Under the pieces are notes generated by a model, which ran no database searches, was not told the DNA's origin, and was given only the letters and a program-made list of their open reading frames with translations. Positions 46,724-57,584 of a stretch of 64,000 nucleotides of DNA are shown piece after piece; positions within the stretch are counted from its first letter, which is position 1, and each line of letters opens with the position of its first letter. The position numbers were made by a program, and so were the translations under genes. This stretch comes from Fremontodendron californicum. Lineage: Eukaryota > Streptophyta > Magnoliopsida > Malvales > Malvaceae. The stretch is from positions 42,124,814 through 42,188,813 of the forward strand of contig JAULJL010000002.1 in NCBI GenBank assembly GCA_030761205.1, given 5' to 3'.

Positions 46724-49700
46724 ATGGCAGATGCTACTGATCCATTTCCTGACTTGGGGAGTGTGTATAAAATTTCTGGTCGCCAAGTTAATCAACTAAG
46801 TCAGAATGTGGCAGACATGAAGCTAGCTTCTGCACAGGATGGTGACAAGGAGAACTCATGGGAATCCAAAAACAGAGTTGCTGCAAATTCCGGGTTTCCT
46901 CAAGATTCTACTCCTAATGTATGGGGACATCCAAATGTGATTCAGAAACTAAGGATGCAAAGTAATAGTGGTTCAGAAAAGGCTACTGACAATGCCTGGC
47001 CTACTCAAAATGCTGTTTCTTGGAATTCCTGTGGACATGGTAGTGCAAGGACCCAACAAGGTGATGGAACATGGGGAAATAGTTGTATAAAATCTCCATC
47101 TTCAGAGCATGGAAGGAATGGCCTTGCTCAAGCTGGTTTCACTTTGTCTAACAGTTCACAGGATGGTCAAGTTAAAACCGACCACCAAGTTGGTGATAAT
47201 TTGGATGATGAGAATGGAGTTAATGAATATGATAATGATAATGATGACTCTGATGTTGTGTACGATAGTGATGATCTCGATGACTATGTTTCCGATTCGG
47301 ATGGAGATGAGAAGAGCCATGAAGCACGCAAGAAGAGCAAGTGGTTCAATTTATTTTTTGAAAGTTTAGAGAAACTGACTGTTGAGGAGATTATTTCACC
47401 AGTTCGGCAGTGGCACTGCCCAGCGTGTCAAGGTGGGCCAGGGGCCATCAACTGGTATCGAGGCGTGCAACCCCTAATGACTCATGCCTTTACTAAAACA
47501 ACACGGAGAGCTAAGATGCATCGAGTATTTGCTGAACTTTTGGTTGAGGAGATGCGCAGGAGAGGAACTTTTATTAAGCCAGACAATGATGCCTTTGGCA
47601 GATGGGAAGGGCTGAATGATAGTGTTGCAGATCATGAAATAGTTTGGCCTCCAATGGTTATCATTATGAATACAAGATATGAACAGGATGAAAATGGCAA
47701 GGTACTTTACTGCTATCATCTTTGCTTTCGGAGATAGCTTACTTTTCTTTTCCTGCTTTCAAGCAAGAACAGATGATACTTAACAGAGTTACTGGTACAT
47801 TTTTCGGTAAATTATATTGTAAAAGAAATCCAAAGAAAATGCTACGTAACTTACTTTGCCTTTTTGGTAAAAGATCTCTTGTACTAATATACTCTTGATT
47901 GCTTTGTACTGACTATCATTTCATCAGTGGACTGGAATGGGCAATCAAGAGCTTCTCAATTACTTCAGTTCATACGCTGCAGTAAAAGCGAGACACTCAT
48001 ACGGTCCACAAGGGCACCGGGGGATGAGTGTTTTGATATTTGAGAGCTCAGCAGCAGGGTATTTAGAGGCTGCACGCCTGCATAAGCATTTTAAAGAGCA
48101 AGGGAGGGATAGGGATGCTTGGGATGGTTCAAGGGTTCCATTCTGTCCAGGTGGAAAGCGTCAACTCTACGGCTACATTGCCATGAAGGAAGACTTGGAT
48201 ATATTTAACCGACACTCTCAAGGTCTAATCACTCTCTCTCCTTACCCCCAAAATATTGTGTCAATATGTGTACACTTGTGCTTGCATGTGCTAGATAAAG
48301 AAATGAAAGGAACTCCGTACAGAAGTTTAACATTAACGCATTTAGCAAGATGGTGAAGGTGGCTTGTGAGAGCTACCGGGTGAATAAATAGGCTCAAATG
48401 CAAGGTTTCCTGAGAAGCAAAATGGCAAAAGAATGTGTCATAAATTATTAAACTGAAACTTGGCTATTTCTGATTGCTATGCAAATATTACTTAGTTTGT
48501 TAATTCAAAGTTTTCAAACTTTTAGTGCCATTGCAAACTTGGAAGAGATGATCTGTAGTTCTTTTTCTTTTGGCTTCATTTTCATTCCTAAATTTGATGA
48601 CTTTGATAGCCACAACCTCACTTGACTACGGAGAGAGGAGTAAATCTCAAAAACAACTCTTAATCCAGCGCATGACAGTTTGTTCTCATTTGGGATAAAG
48701 TGGCATTGCCTTAAAACATACTATTATTTTACTAAGAATAGCATGTAACCATGCATTTGAATTTTGCTGATCGACTCATGTTTTGCTTCTATAATTCGTA
48801 ATAAAATTTAAATCTTATGAATGATTGATGGTGGAAGGTGCATAATTTCCTCTCTCTAGTGGCAATGTAGTTTTCTTATGCAGTCATGTTTGATAATCTA
48901 TGTGTGATAATCTATGTGATCAAGCAGGAAAATCCAAGCTGAAATTTGACACGAGATCATACCAAGAGATGGTTGAGAGCCAGATAAAGAAGATAAATGA
49001 TGATAGTCAGCAGCTTACCCAATTTAGAAAGAAGGTTGCTCAAGAACAGCAGCACTCACAAGTCCTTGCAGAGTGTCTAGGTCGACTGAGTGAGAAGCTC
49101 CGCCAGACAACAGAGGAAAATTGTATTGTGAGGCAGCGAACTAGATTGCAGCATGAGCAGAACAAAGAAGAGGTAGCATTTTTGAAACTTTGTATTCCTC
49201 TACTTTTATTGCTAATCATGGCCAACAAGTTAGGACATGAAGGATGCGCTGGGACCACCTTTTCCATGTTTCACTACTTAGTAATTTGGTGATCATACTT
49301 GGTGGATGCTATTGCTATTGTCATTTTGCTTCTATCATAACTTGTAGGGAAGCTGAACTTAGGGTAATTTTAAGAAGTCAGTTCAGGGCATGATCGTGTT
49401 TCCTTTTTACCCTGTAAACTAAACAAAATCAAACAAAGCTTTAAAGTAAACTGTTGGGGCAAGATACATGAATCCTCTTCATCTTCTCTCAGAAAACTCT
49501 TCTTCTGGGACTTGAACCTGGCTTCTAGGATTGCTTTTTGCAGTGTGCTTTAGCTGTTTTCTCTTCCTTGTAGCTTCTTGATATATTTAAATTGGCATTG
49601 AATTCTTCTAACTTGTTATTGCAATGCATTGATTTCCAGTTGGGTGCCAAAGAACAATATTTTAAGGAGAAAATTAACATTATTTACCAAGCCATAGAGT

Positions 49701-50626
49701 CTAAGGAAGATAATTTTGAGAAGCTGCAGAGGGCAGCGAGGGAGAGAGTTAAGCAGTCAAATGCAAATCCGACAAATAATGAAGATGAGTACAGGTAACA
49801 GTGGAACATACTAAGCTAAATTTATTCTTCAAGATGTTTTGTTTGAGAATTCATATATGGCCTACTTTATGATGTAATGAATTTCTTTTTTGAGATGAAA
49901 TTTCTATACATTCTGACTACATTGAGAAGGTATTGACAATTTTTGTTTTCTGCTGACCTGCTACCGCTCTGTCCATCAAATACAATATTATCTTCCTTAG
50001 ACTTTATTTTACAATCATAACCTATGTTATTTGGACTCGGGTGTGAGTGTCGGACACGGGTATATGTCCGACATAGGTATGTTCAAATTTTTCTAAGATT
50101 TCCAAGTATTTGGAGTGTCCGTAGAGGATATATCCCCATATTCATGTTCGGATATGCGTCGGACACGGGTACTTCAAGAACAATGAAGAGTCGAAGTAAC
50201 ATAAATCATAACCTGATAAGGATTTTTAGAAGGCCATATTAGAAGGAAAACAAGTTGCTTTTATAAATTACATTCAAGAGAACCCCTGGGGTTTCATTTT
50301 GTTGAAACTGAAGCTTGTTGACTTTATTCTACAATCATAACCTGATAAGAATTTTCAACATTTTTTGAACATTCAGTGCTACTGAGATGGAGGAAAATTC
50401 AAGGTCCATAATAATCCAGGAGAAAAAGATTGAGGAATTCGATGTAGAGAGGGAGAATCTGATGAAAAGTCATCAAGACAGAAGGTTGGCAATCACACAG
50501 AGGTATTGGGAGGAGCTGGTCAAGCTCGAGGAAGGATTCGAAAAAGAATTGACCCTGCTCATGGAAAAGTACACCCCAGATTGCCTTGAGGAAGAGACTA
50601 TCAACAGCCTTAAAGGACAAGACTAG
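46724..50626 (+). CDS. SGS3: SUPPRESSOR OF GENE SILENCING 3 (SGS3)
   Basis: SGS3 binds dsRNA with a 5' overhang and works with RDR6 in cytoplasmic siRNA bodies to make trans-acting siRNAs and antiviral secondary siRNAs. Exons: 46724-47701, 47928-48222, 48928-49172, 49640-49794 and 50377-50626; 1923 nt, 640 residues, close to the family norm. The N-terminal third is low-complexity and acidic (NDNDDSDVVYDSDDLDDYV). The zf-XS finger is at about residues 225-265 (WHCPACQGGPGAINWYRG, then QPLMTHAF). The XS domain, about 305-420, spans the first intron (HEIVWPPMVIIMNTRYE; GPQGHRGMSVLIFESS). The C-terminal coiled coil, about 430-600, is rich in Glu/Gln/Lys (EEFDVERENLMKSHQD). All domains look intact. 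Intron 4 carries a hAT-like MITE. Confidence 0.96.
50022..50204. mobile_element. hAT-like MITE, family A copy 2 (in SGS3 intron 4)
   Basis: 183 bp in the opposite orientation to copy 1. The ends are CTATGTTATTTGGACTC and GAGTCGAAGTAACATAA. A perfect 8-bp duplication ATCATAAC flanks it at 50014-50021 and 50205-50212. Confidence 0.88.
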
Positions 50627-52438
50627 AGAGGAATAAGAGATATGGAAACAGAATAGACGACAATGATATACTATGACAATCTTTTGTTTCAAAGATAAAT
50701 ATACACCAGTTTTGTTACCTAAGATACTTCAGTTTCGGACACTGAGGGGAAAAGGCGGAGAAAAGAAGAGGAGGGGGGCCGTTCCGGGTTAGGACGAAAA
50801 CTGGAATACTGAAACTTCAAGCACTTTTTTTTTGTTTTACATTTCTGAGGATTCTTCTCTGTTTCAGCTGTTTGGCAATGGCAAACTTGATTCTTTCTAT
50901 TTTCGTCAGTTGATATAATTTTGTGGCATATATGTTTGATGACTTGATGTCTACCTTTCCGCACCTTTGCTCCCTCCTCAATGCAGAAGTAAACATTTCT
51001 GCTGGCTAAGAAAATTGACAAAAAATGCTGTTTTTTTGGGTTAAAAATTCATGTGTTTTCCTGGGTGAAAGGTAATTAGTTTTGGGATCGAGCAGAAATA
51101 TGCCTTTTCAATTTGTATATCAAGTTGCTAGGCCCAAACATTTCTTTTGGGGCCACCAAATTCTCTCTTTGGGTCGAGCCTAGTATAACCAAAAAGAAAA
51201 TAGAAAAACCGTCTTTGTAGAACTTGTTTGAGAGACATCAACTGCCCATTTCCCCATCCACATCCAAACCGCCATTGTTGGGCAATGCAGATTTACTCTC
51301 TCTGTCTGTTTTAATATCAACTTTAAATAACAAAGTGAGAAAAAACCGTGAAGATCCTCAAGGAAGAGATTGGTCGTACAATTTAATATCAACTTTAAAT
51401 CCGTCGTTTAATGAAATTTGTCCTTTGGCAGAACGAACAGTCAAATAACAAAGTGAGAAAAAACCGGAGTCAAGTAAGAGAAACCAATCCCCTGCGTTGA
51501 ATCACCAAATATCTCAACCGACACAAATCCCTACGCAATCTAATGTGTCCTTGGAGCAGACAATCCTACTTACATTGCATCCGCTAAAATTGTTAGTACC
51601 AGATTATACTATTTCTTTTCTTTTATTTTATTTTATTTTCTTGTCTTGTCTTTTTTTTTTTTTTTTTTTTTTTTAATTTCTAATATACTTTTAATCCTTA
51701 ATTTATATCTCCTCAACATTTGTTTTGGTGTGGTCTGTGGTGGGTTGTTGTTAGCTGATTCTTAATTTAATTTTTTAATGGAATTATAATTTGTATAGTA
51801 ATGCTGCCTGCAACCATCCTGTAATTATTAGCATTTTCACCATCATATGGATCCATTGAATCAAAACCTACCATCTTGCAAACCTTATCATCTCATCTGT
51901 TTCTTTCACTTTTTTTTTCTTCTTTTTTTTTGTTAAATCATCTGTTTCTATCACTTTAATTCCACATTTACCTTTTTCTTTGGCAATAAATCTCTCTCTC
52001 TTTCCAAATAATCTAAAGAATTTCATCAAAGTTGCAACATAAGATTTTTTTATTTATTTAACAGTTTTATTAATGTAATTTTATCTTTGAATAGTTGCCA
52101 CTGAGGAGTGAGGATGCTAATAATAATAGCTAGGAACAGTGAAAATTGAAAAAGAAAGTTATAGGAGCACTCAAACAAATCTTTTCCGAAAGTCTTACTT
52201 ATTATGCATCTAGCCAAACCCATACAATATTATCTTTATTGCTAATTCAAACCGATTTTTATGGCACTGACATGACCCTTTATTTCGGTTGACATGTTCA
52301 ATGTTCAAACAAACATGGGTCCTACGTCAAGTCCCCCGAAAACCCCATTATAAGGGCCAACGACCCTTAGCTAGCTCCTCACTCAAATCTTCTAAAACTC
52401 AGTGCACACTCTACTAATTTCCTAGTTCTAGAGAAATA
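50627..52438. other. SGS3 / plantacyanin intergenic region
   Basis: SGS3 3' UTR, then AT-rich DNA. Near 51310-51470 two short words are each repeated (TTAATATCAACTTTAAAT and AATAACAAAGTGAGAAAAAA). A T-run lies at about 51651-51674. The plantacyanin leader begins within the last 100 bases. No coding exon was seen. Confidence 0.45.
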
Positions 52439-52442
52439 ATGG

Positions 52443-52463
52443 TTCAGGGAAGAGGCAGTGCAA
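52443..52463 (+). promoter_or_regulatory. miR408 target site in plantacyanin mRNA
   Basis: TTCAGGGAAGAGGCAGTGCAA begins 4 nt after the A of the ATG. It contains an 18-nt uninterrupted complement (52445-52462) to the conserved plant miR408. Plantacyanin is a classical miR408 target under copper limitation, and the site is at the expected place over the start of the coding region. Confidence 0.88.
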
Positions 52464-52750
52464 TGGCAGCCACAGTGCTGCTCTGCTTGTTGCTACTCCA
52501 CTTTGAGTTGGCTCAATCAGCAACTTTCACTGTTGGAGGAACCAGTGGCTGGACCTTTAACGCTGCTGGTTGGCCTAAAGGCAAGCGCTTTAAGGCTGGT
52601 GACACACTTGGTAAGCATATTCATTACTTCAATCTTTCTTTCCCCAATAGATTCAGCAGTATATATATAAATTGTTTAGCATCAATGATGTTGGACTCCA
52701 AGAACGTTGGCCGATGTTGGCTACCAAAGGGTTGTCAACTTGGTCGACAT

Positions 52751-52948
52751 CTATGTTGCTCCGATTTTTCATTTTTCTTGAAGTATTCGTGTCCGACACT
52801 CGTGTCCAACGCATATTCGAACATGTGTATGGGGATATGACCCTCCAAGGACCCTCCAAATACATGAAAAAACTTAGAAAAAATTGAACATACCCGTGTC
52901 GGAAACATACCCATATCCGACATTCACACTCGAGTTCGAGTAACATAG
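52751..52948. mobile_element. hAT-like MITE, family A copy 3 (in plantacyanin intron)
   Basis: 198 bp. The ends are CTATGTTGCTCCGA and TCGAGTAACATAG. A perfect 8-bp duplication GTCGACAT lies at 52743-52750 and 52949-52956. Same orientation as copy 1. Confidence 0.9.
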
Positions 52949-53541
52949 GTCGACATCTTGCCCAGCTAGCCTCCAAATTATTTTGTGCCCGAAATTTTGC
53001 AAGGGAATAATAATGTTCCAAAGAACTACTTTGACTAGTTTATTTTACGTTCAGGGAATGGATTCTAGTGTTAATTTTGTGGTTGAAATGAGAAAAAAAA
53101 AAGTGTAAAAATAGTTTAGTTTTGAAGGTCATACGGTACATGAATGTACTGCCATTAAAATTGAAGATTGTCAACAACTCTCTGGAGACATTCAATAAAT
53201 TGGAATGAGTGAATGACACATAAAGAGTAAAGACCTTGGCAGCACCCAAAACAAGTCATTTTCCGATCACAGAAGGAAATTGCTGCATGATCATTAAGTG
53301 GGGACTGACCATTTTAGCCCAATCTTGTGTTTGTTATTGCAGTATTCAATTACAACCCTTCAATCCACAATACGGTAGCTGTCAACAGGGCCGGGTATAA
53401 TTCATGCTCAGCACCAAAAGGTGCTAAAGTTTACCGGTCAGGAAGGATCAGATCAAGCTTGCAAAGGGCCAAAACTTTTTCATCTGCAATTATATTGGGC
53501 ACTGTCAAGCTGGAATGAAAATAGCAGTCACTGCTGCCTAA

Positions 53542-54538
53542 TCTGAGATTAGCCAGGGCCATGATATAATCTGTTTGCTTTATCAACTTTTAAGTATTAA
53601 TGTTGGATTTGGTGTCAAAATGTCTAGTGCTAGAATTTTGTGTCAAGAGTCAACCCGCATGTTAGCTTTTTGCTTTGTTTGAGTGGGTAGTTGGTGGTCC
53701 AAATAGATAGTTAAATGGAGATCTTGAGTAATGCTTTGTGGCTAAGTTTTATTTGTACTCTCTTTGTAATAAATATAAAGTGTTCTTTCTTTATGAAAAA
53801 TTTCACAAAGCATATTCCCAACTCCCAAGGCATTTGAATTCGTGATCAGATCTTTCTGTTTCTCATTTTCCTGTCGAAACTCTGGTAGAATATTATGGAA
53901 AAAAAAAAACTTTATTACTAATCATCAATGGTTCAAATTAAACTTTGATTTACTTATTGGTAACTTCTTGAAAACCAAGATCATTTTGTTTGGATGCTCA
54001 TATATAAAAAAAAAAGGTTTCACATAATTAAGTTTGTCAGTTGCCACCCTTGACCCTTCATATTTCTCCATTTGTTGTTGATCTTGTATTCAAGGATATA
54101 ATTTAGGGCTAATTTAGTATTGCTGTTGGAAAAAATTTGAGTTGAAAAAAGTTTGGATTAAAAAAAATGTGATGAAAAAGTGTGGTTTAAATTTTTTTAA
54201 GTGTTTAGCATTGCTGTGACAAAGTGTTGTAGAAAATTGAAATATTAAAAAAAGATATCTTTAAAATAATAAAAATATAGAGATGTAAGGATAATAAAGT
54301 TATTTTATCCAAAAGTCAGCTTTTAAAGTCCAAAAATTATATTTTTTGATTTTTTGATTTGGCTTTTCAAACCATAGACAGCAGAAGCCAATTTTTTATT
54401 ATTTGTTTAACATTATATTTGCGATGAAAAACAACTTTCGATTAAAAAATTATCAAAAATAATGGTAAACAAGATTTTAGTTGACTGAAAAATGACACTG
54501 CCAAGAATCTTTGAAATAATTGCAGTGAAATTGCTAAT
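53542..54538. other. Intergenic region between plantacyanin and the phytocyanin pseudogene
   Basis: 3' UTR of the plantacyanin gene, then AT-rich DNA. About 54109-54480 (starting GGGCTAATTTAGTATTGCTG) is a repeat related to the complement of 41740-42066, a likely MITE-type element with unresolved ends. Confidence 0.4.
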
Positions 54539-54960
54539 GCAACCACCTATACAGTTGGAGTTGGAGATGCTAAAGGCTGGTCCTTCATTGTTAAAATATA
54601 TATATATATATATATATATAAACTAAAGTATTATAAAATCAAAATGATAGAAAAAAAAAAAAATTTAACCGTCAAAATGGAAAAGAAAAGAAAAAGAAAG
54701 TGATTGATCTGTCTTGTAATTAATATAAACTAAAGTAGCCACTATCTGCTATGTTTTTGCAGAATTAATTTCAACTATGATCCAGCACTCCACCATGTGA
54801 TTTCAGTAAACCAAGTCAGCTATGATAGATTACATGCAAAGTTGGGTCTAATTTTAAACCATAATATCAATTGGAACATGATCAGATTGTGCTTTGCAAA
54901 AGGATGGAGTTACTTCCTAAGCAATATGACTGAAGATTTCAAGTCAGTGCATGCATCCAG
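54539..54960 (+). pseudogene. Decayed phytocyanin pseudogene
   Basis: Two exon-like remnants. Positions 54539-54590 encode ATTYTVGVGDAKGWSFIV, a phytocyanin N-terminus without its signal peptide. Positions 54763-54955 encode INFNYDPALHHVISVNQVSY, then after a disruption IRLCFAKGWSYFLSNMTEDF, a phytocyanin C-terminal half in which the copper Cys-X4-His-X4-Met region is gone. An (AT)n run separates them. No start codon or continuous frame. Confidence 0.7.
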
Positions 54961-54968
54961 GAAGTTGT

Positions 54969-56169
54969 TGGTGTCGGATTTAATCACGTAAGTGCGCGTA
55001 TCGTTAACAAATAATATAATAAAGAGTAGAGTATTGATCTCACGAAAAAATTGTTATCAAATTTGTTAAATTTTAAAATTAAAACAACTTAATTTTATCC
55101 AAATAATTAATTAAAGAATGTAAATTAAAAACTAAATAAAAGAAAATAATAATTAAATCAATAGAGAAAAGCTTAGAATTACAATTTTACTCAACACTTC
55201 ATATGAACCTCAGCTACCATCTTAACTTGATTAATGACCTTGAGTTGTTAACCTAGAGTTCTAATTTATTTATAAATATTAGTCGATGGTCTTATAAAAA
55301 TATCCCTCTTAATCAGTTAACTATATGTCTATGATAATTGAATTAAAAAGAAACTCATTAAGTTTAGACTCTAAAATTGGTTACACATGACACGAAAGTA
55401 TATTTCTACCCTACACGCAGATCAATTCATCATAATAAATGAATATGAAACATATGTTATTCAATCAATGTTTAACACTAAACTCCCTATGTCTAGTTGT
55501 ATTTAGGTTACCAAATCAATCTAATTGGTAGCTAAGCAATTAGAAGCATTAAGATTTAAGAATAAAATTAAATAAACAACGTCAAAGATCATTAAATCAA
55601 GTAATAGAGTCAAATAATCCAAACTACATGTTGAGTTCCATTGCAATCCTAGAAAAATAAATTAGTTCATGCTAATTAATAAAAATATAAAACAAAAGAG
55701 TTTCACCATCATAAATAATACAAAAAAAAAAATAAAGAAGATTAAGGGATAAGAGAAAACTAGGGTTGTCAGAGTTTTAATCTTAAATCTCCCAAAATCT
55801 TTTTAACTCCTTGCAAATCTTTAGTGCCTGCTCCCTCTTAAGAAAACTATGTTATTTACAAGTTAAGAAGTTTTTTTTTACTAAAATCTTAAGGGTTCCT
55901 ATTTATAGAGTTCTTAAAACCCCGAAGAATGAAAACTTTGTGGTCAAATAACTGCTTCCCGTTTGAACTTTTCATATATGAGCAGATTCATTTCTTCTTG
56001 TTTTAGAATTCTACAAAACTATAAAAGATATTAAATTAATAATTAAATTAATCATAAAATAAATTAAAAAACTACTAAAAACAATTAATTAATAATTTAA
56101 ACTACAAAGACTTAGCTAATTTAAATGTACAAAATATGGTAAAGTAACTCCATTTTATAGAGTTATCAA
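54969..56169. mobile_element. Insertion of about 1.2 kb relative to the duplicated copy (unidentified transposon)
   Basis: At 59747-59770 the paralogous sequence reads CCAGGAAGTTGCTCAAGG. Here the same sequence is interrupted after CCAGGAAGTTG and resumes at TTGCTCAAGC near 56170. The insert starts around TTGGTGTCGGATTTAATCAC and ends around TTTTATAGAGTTATCAA. No coding domain is seen. It could be a solo LTR (TG...CA ends) but the target duplication is not clear. Confidence 0.6.
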
Positions 56170-56531
56170 TTGCTCAAGCAAAATCTTGTCACATAAATAG
56201 TGATAATAAATTGAGGATATAAATTTGATTCTAATAATCTTTCTGTACATTGCATATGAGATCAAAGCTAATTTATTGATAAAAACACATATATTTTTTT
56301 TCCTTATCAATTTTCTTAATTGCCATTTTGGTGTTTTATAAAAACATAAAAACTAGTTTATTTTCCAAATATGAAAGCTACCAGGAATCCTTGTTTTTAA
56401 TTCTCTCCGGCCTCTATAAAATGCATTGCCTTGATCTCATTCATAGGCAGACAGTCTTTTTCTCAAATTTGTCTTTGCTTTCTCCAAACTAATTAATATT
56501 GCTTAGTATATTTCATAAGAAAATCTTGTGC

Positions 56532-57584
56532 ATGAAAATGAGAATGGCAATTAGAGGTAGCTCAATCCTAACCTCAGCAATGCTAGCATTTTTCATGCTG
56601 TTTCAGCTTCAATATCAGGCCATTCATTCAGCGCAAACCACCTATCTAGTTGGAGATGACGATGGTTGGGACCCCGTTATCGACTTGGAAGGCTGGACTA
56701 GAGGGAAGAATTTCCATGCCGGCGATATTCTAGGTACATTAGTATCAATTGAATTTTTAGATTTTATAAACGAAATTAACATAATAATACATACTTTTAA
56801 GATATATTTTCAAAAATAAAACATATGACAATCTTTTAATTTGTTTATAAAATTCAAAACCTACATTAACGGAATTGATTGTTGATATTTAAGTGTTCAT
56901 TTGTATCTCACCGCACCTCTGATGCGGTGAGATCCAGTGCAATTTTGTGGGAAGATTTTCACTCCATTGAGACCAGTCATCCCACTAGACCCCTAGTGAA
57001 AGGGAAAATTTTCCTTTTTACCTTCCTCCACTGTTTTTATTTTTTAATACAAATATAATTTTAATAATTTTTAATCATTATTTAACATAAATATAATTTT
57101 AATATATATTTTATTATTTAATATAAATAAAATTTTAATAATTTTTAATTGATTATTATATATATATATACATATTTTTATCTAATGTCTTTAATAGTTT
57201 TTTTTTTCCACTATAATTAATCTCACCAACAACGTTGCGTTTGAATCCAAACACATATTCCACTATTGATTTTAATCGCACCACTACAATAACTAATATT
57301 ACGGCTACTGCTGTTTTTAATCTTATAAGAATTACGTTTGGTTGATTTTGTTTGTTTTACTTGTAGAGTTCAAATATGATTTGAGATCGTTTGATGTGTC
57401 AGTAGTGAATAAAGAGGGACATGACACATGCAGTGCTAACGACGAATCCATACAATTTGATACAGGAGATGATAAAATCTCTCTTGCCTTTGGACCTAAT
57501 TATTTCATTTGTAGTAGATCTGATTTATGTGCTGCTGGTATGAAGATGGCCATCAACGCTACTGCACCACCTCCTTCAAATTAA
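56532..57584 (+). CDS. Phytocyanin-like secreted protein lacking copper-ligand histidines (copy 1)
   Basis: Exons 56532-56733 and 57367-57584; 420 nt, 139 residues. A signal peptide (about residues 1-35, ending IHSAQ) precedes TTYLVGDDDGWDPVIDLEGW, the phytocyanin N-terminal signature. Exon 2 has the two disulfide-type cysteines (HDTCSAND and FICSRSDLC) and the final GMKMAINATA. The first copper His (normally in HNV) is replaced: the segment reads KYDLRSFDVSVVN. The second (normally PGHC) is also replaced: the segment reads CSRSDLCAAGM. Cys and Met remain. The protein is therefore unlikely to bind copper as plantacyanin does, similar in that respect to early-nodulin-like proteins. No GPI tail is evident. 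The intron (633 bp) is 455 bp longer than in copy 2 because of an insertion. Confidence 0.85.
56898..57335. mobile_element. Insertion in the intron of phytocyanin copy 1
   Basis: This stretch (from about GTGTTCATTTGTATCTCACC to about AATTACGTTTGG) is absent from the otherwise similar intron of copy 2, where the flanking sequences are nearly adjacent. It contains a short perfect hairpin CTCACCGCA...TGCGGTGAG. It is probably a MITE; the ends are approximate. Confidence 0.6.

Larger units (their letters stand above)
52439..53541 (+). pseudogene. ARPN: Plantacyanin (basic blue protein) gene, frameshifted in exon 2
   Basis: Plantacyanins are small secreted type-1 copper proteins. Exon 1 is 52439-52610 (MVQGRGSAMAATVLLCLLLL signal peptide, then SATFTVGGTSGWTFNAAGWP). 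Exon 2 is 53343-53541 (VFNYNPSIHNTVAVNRAGYN). The two exons total 371 nt, one short of whole codons. Near 53441-53446 (TCAGGAAGGATC) one base is missing relative to the expected frame, so the ORF ends early at TGA 53516-53518 with an aberrant tail. In the other frame the normal end is visible up to TAA at 53541, including the copper site residues CNYIGHCQAGM. All copper ligands (His in IHNTV, Cys, His, Met) remain in the DNA. Either a recent pseudogene or an assembly error. Confidence 0.85.

Noticed and set aside
49505..49530. tRNA-like T-arm GGTTCAAGTCCCA on the minus strand in SGS3 intron 3
   Set aside because: No matching A box, anticodon arm or acceptor stem could be placed around it.
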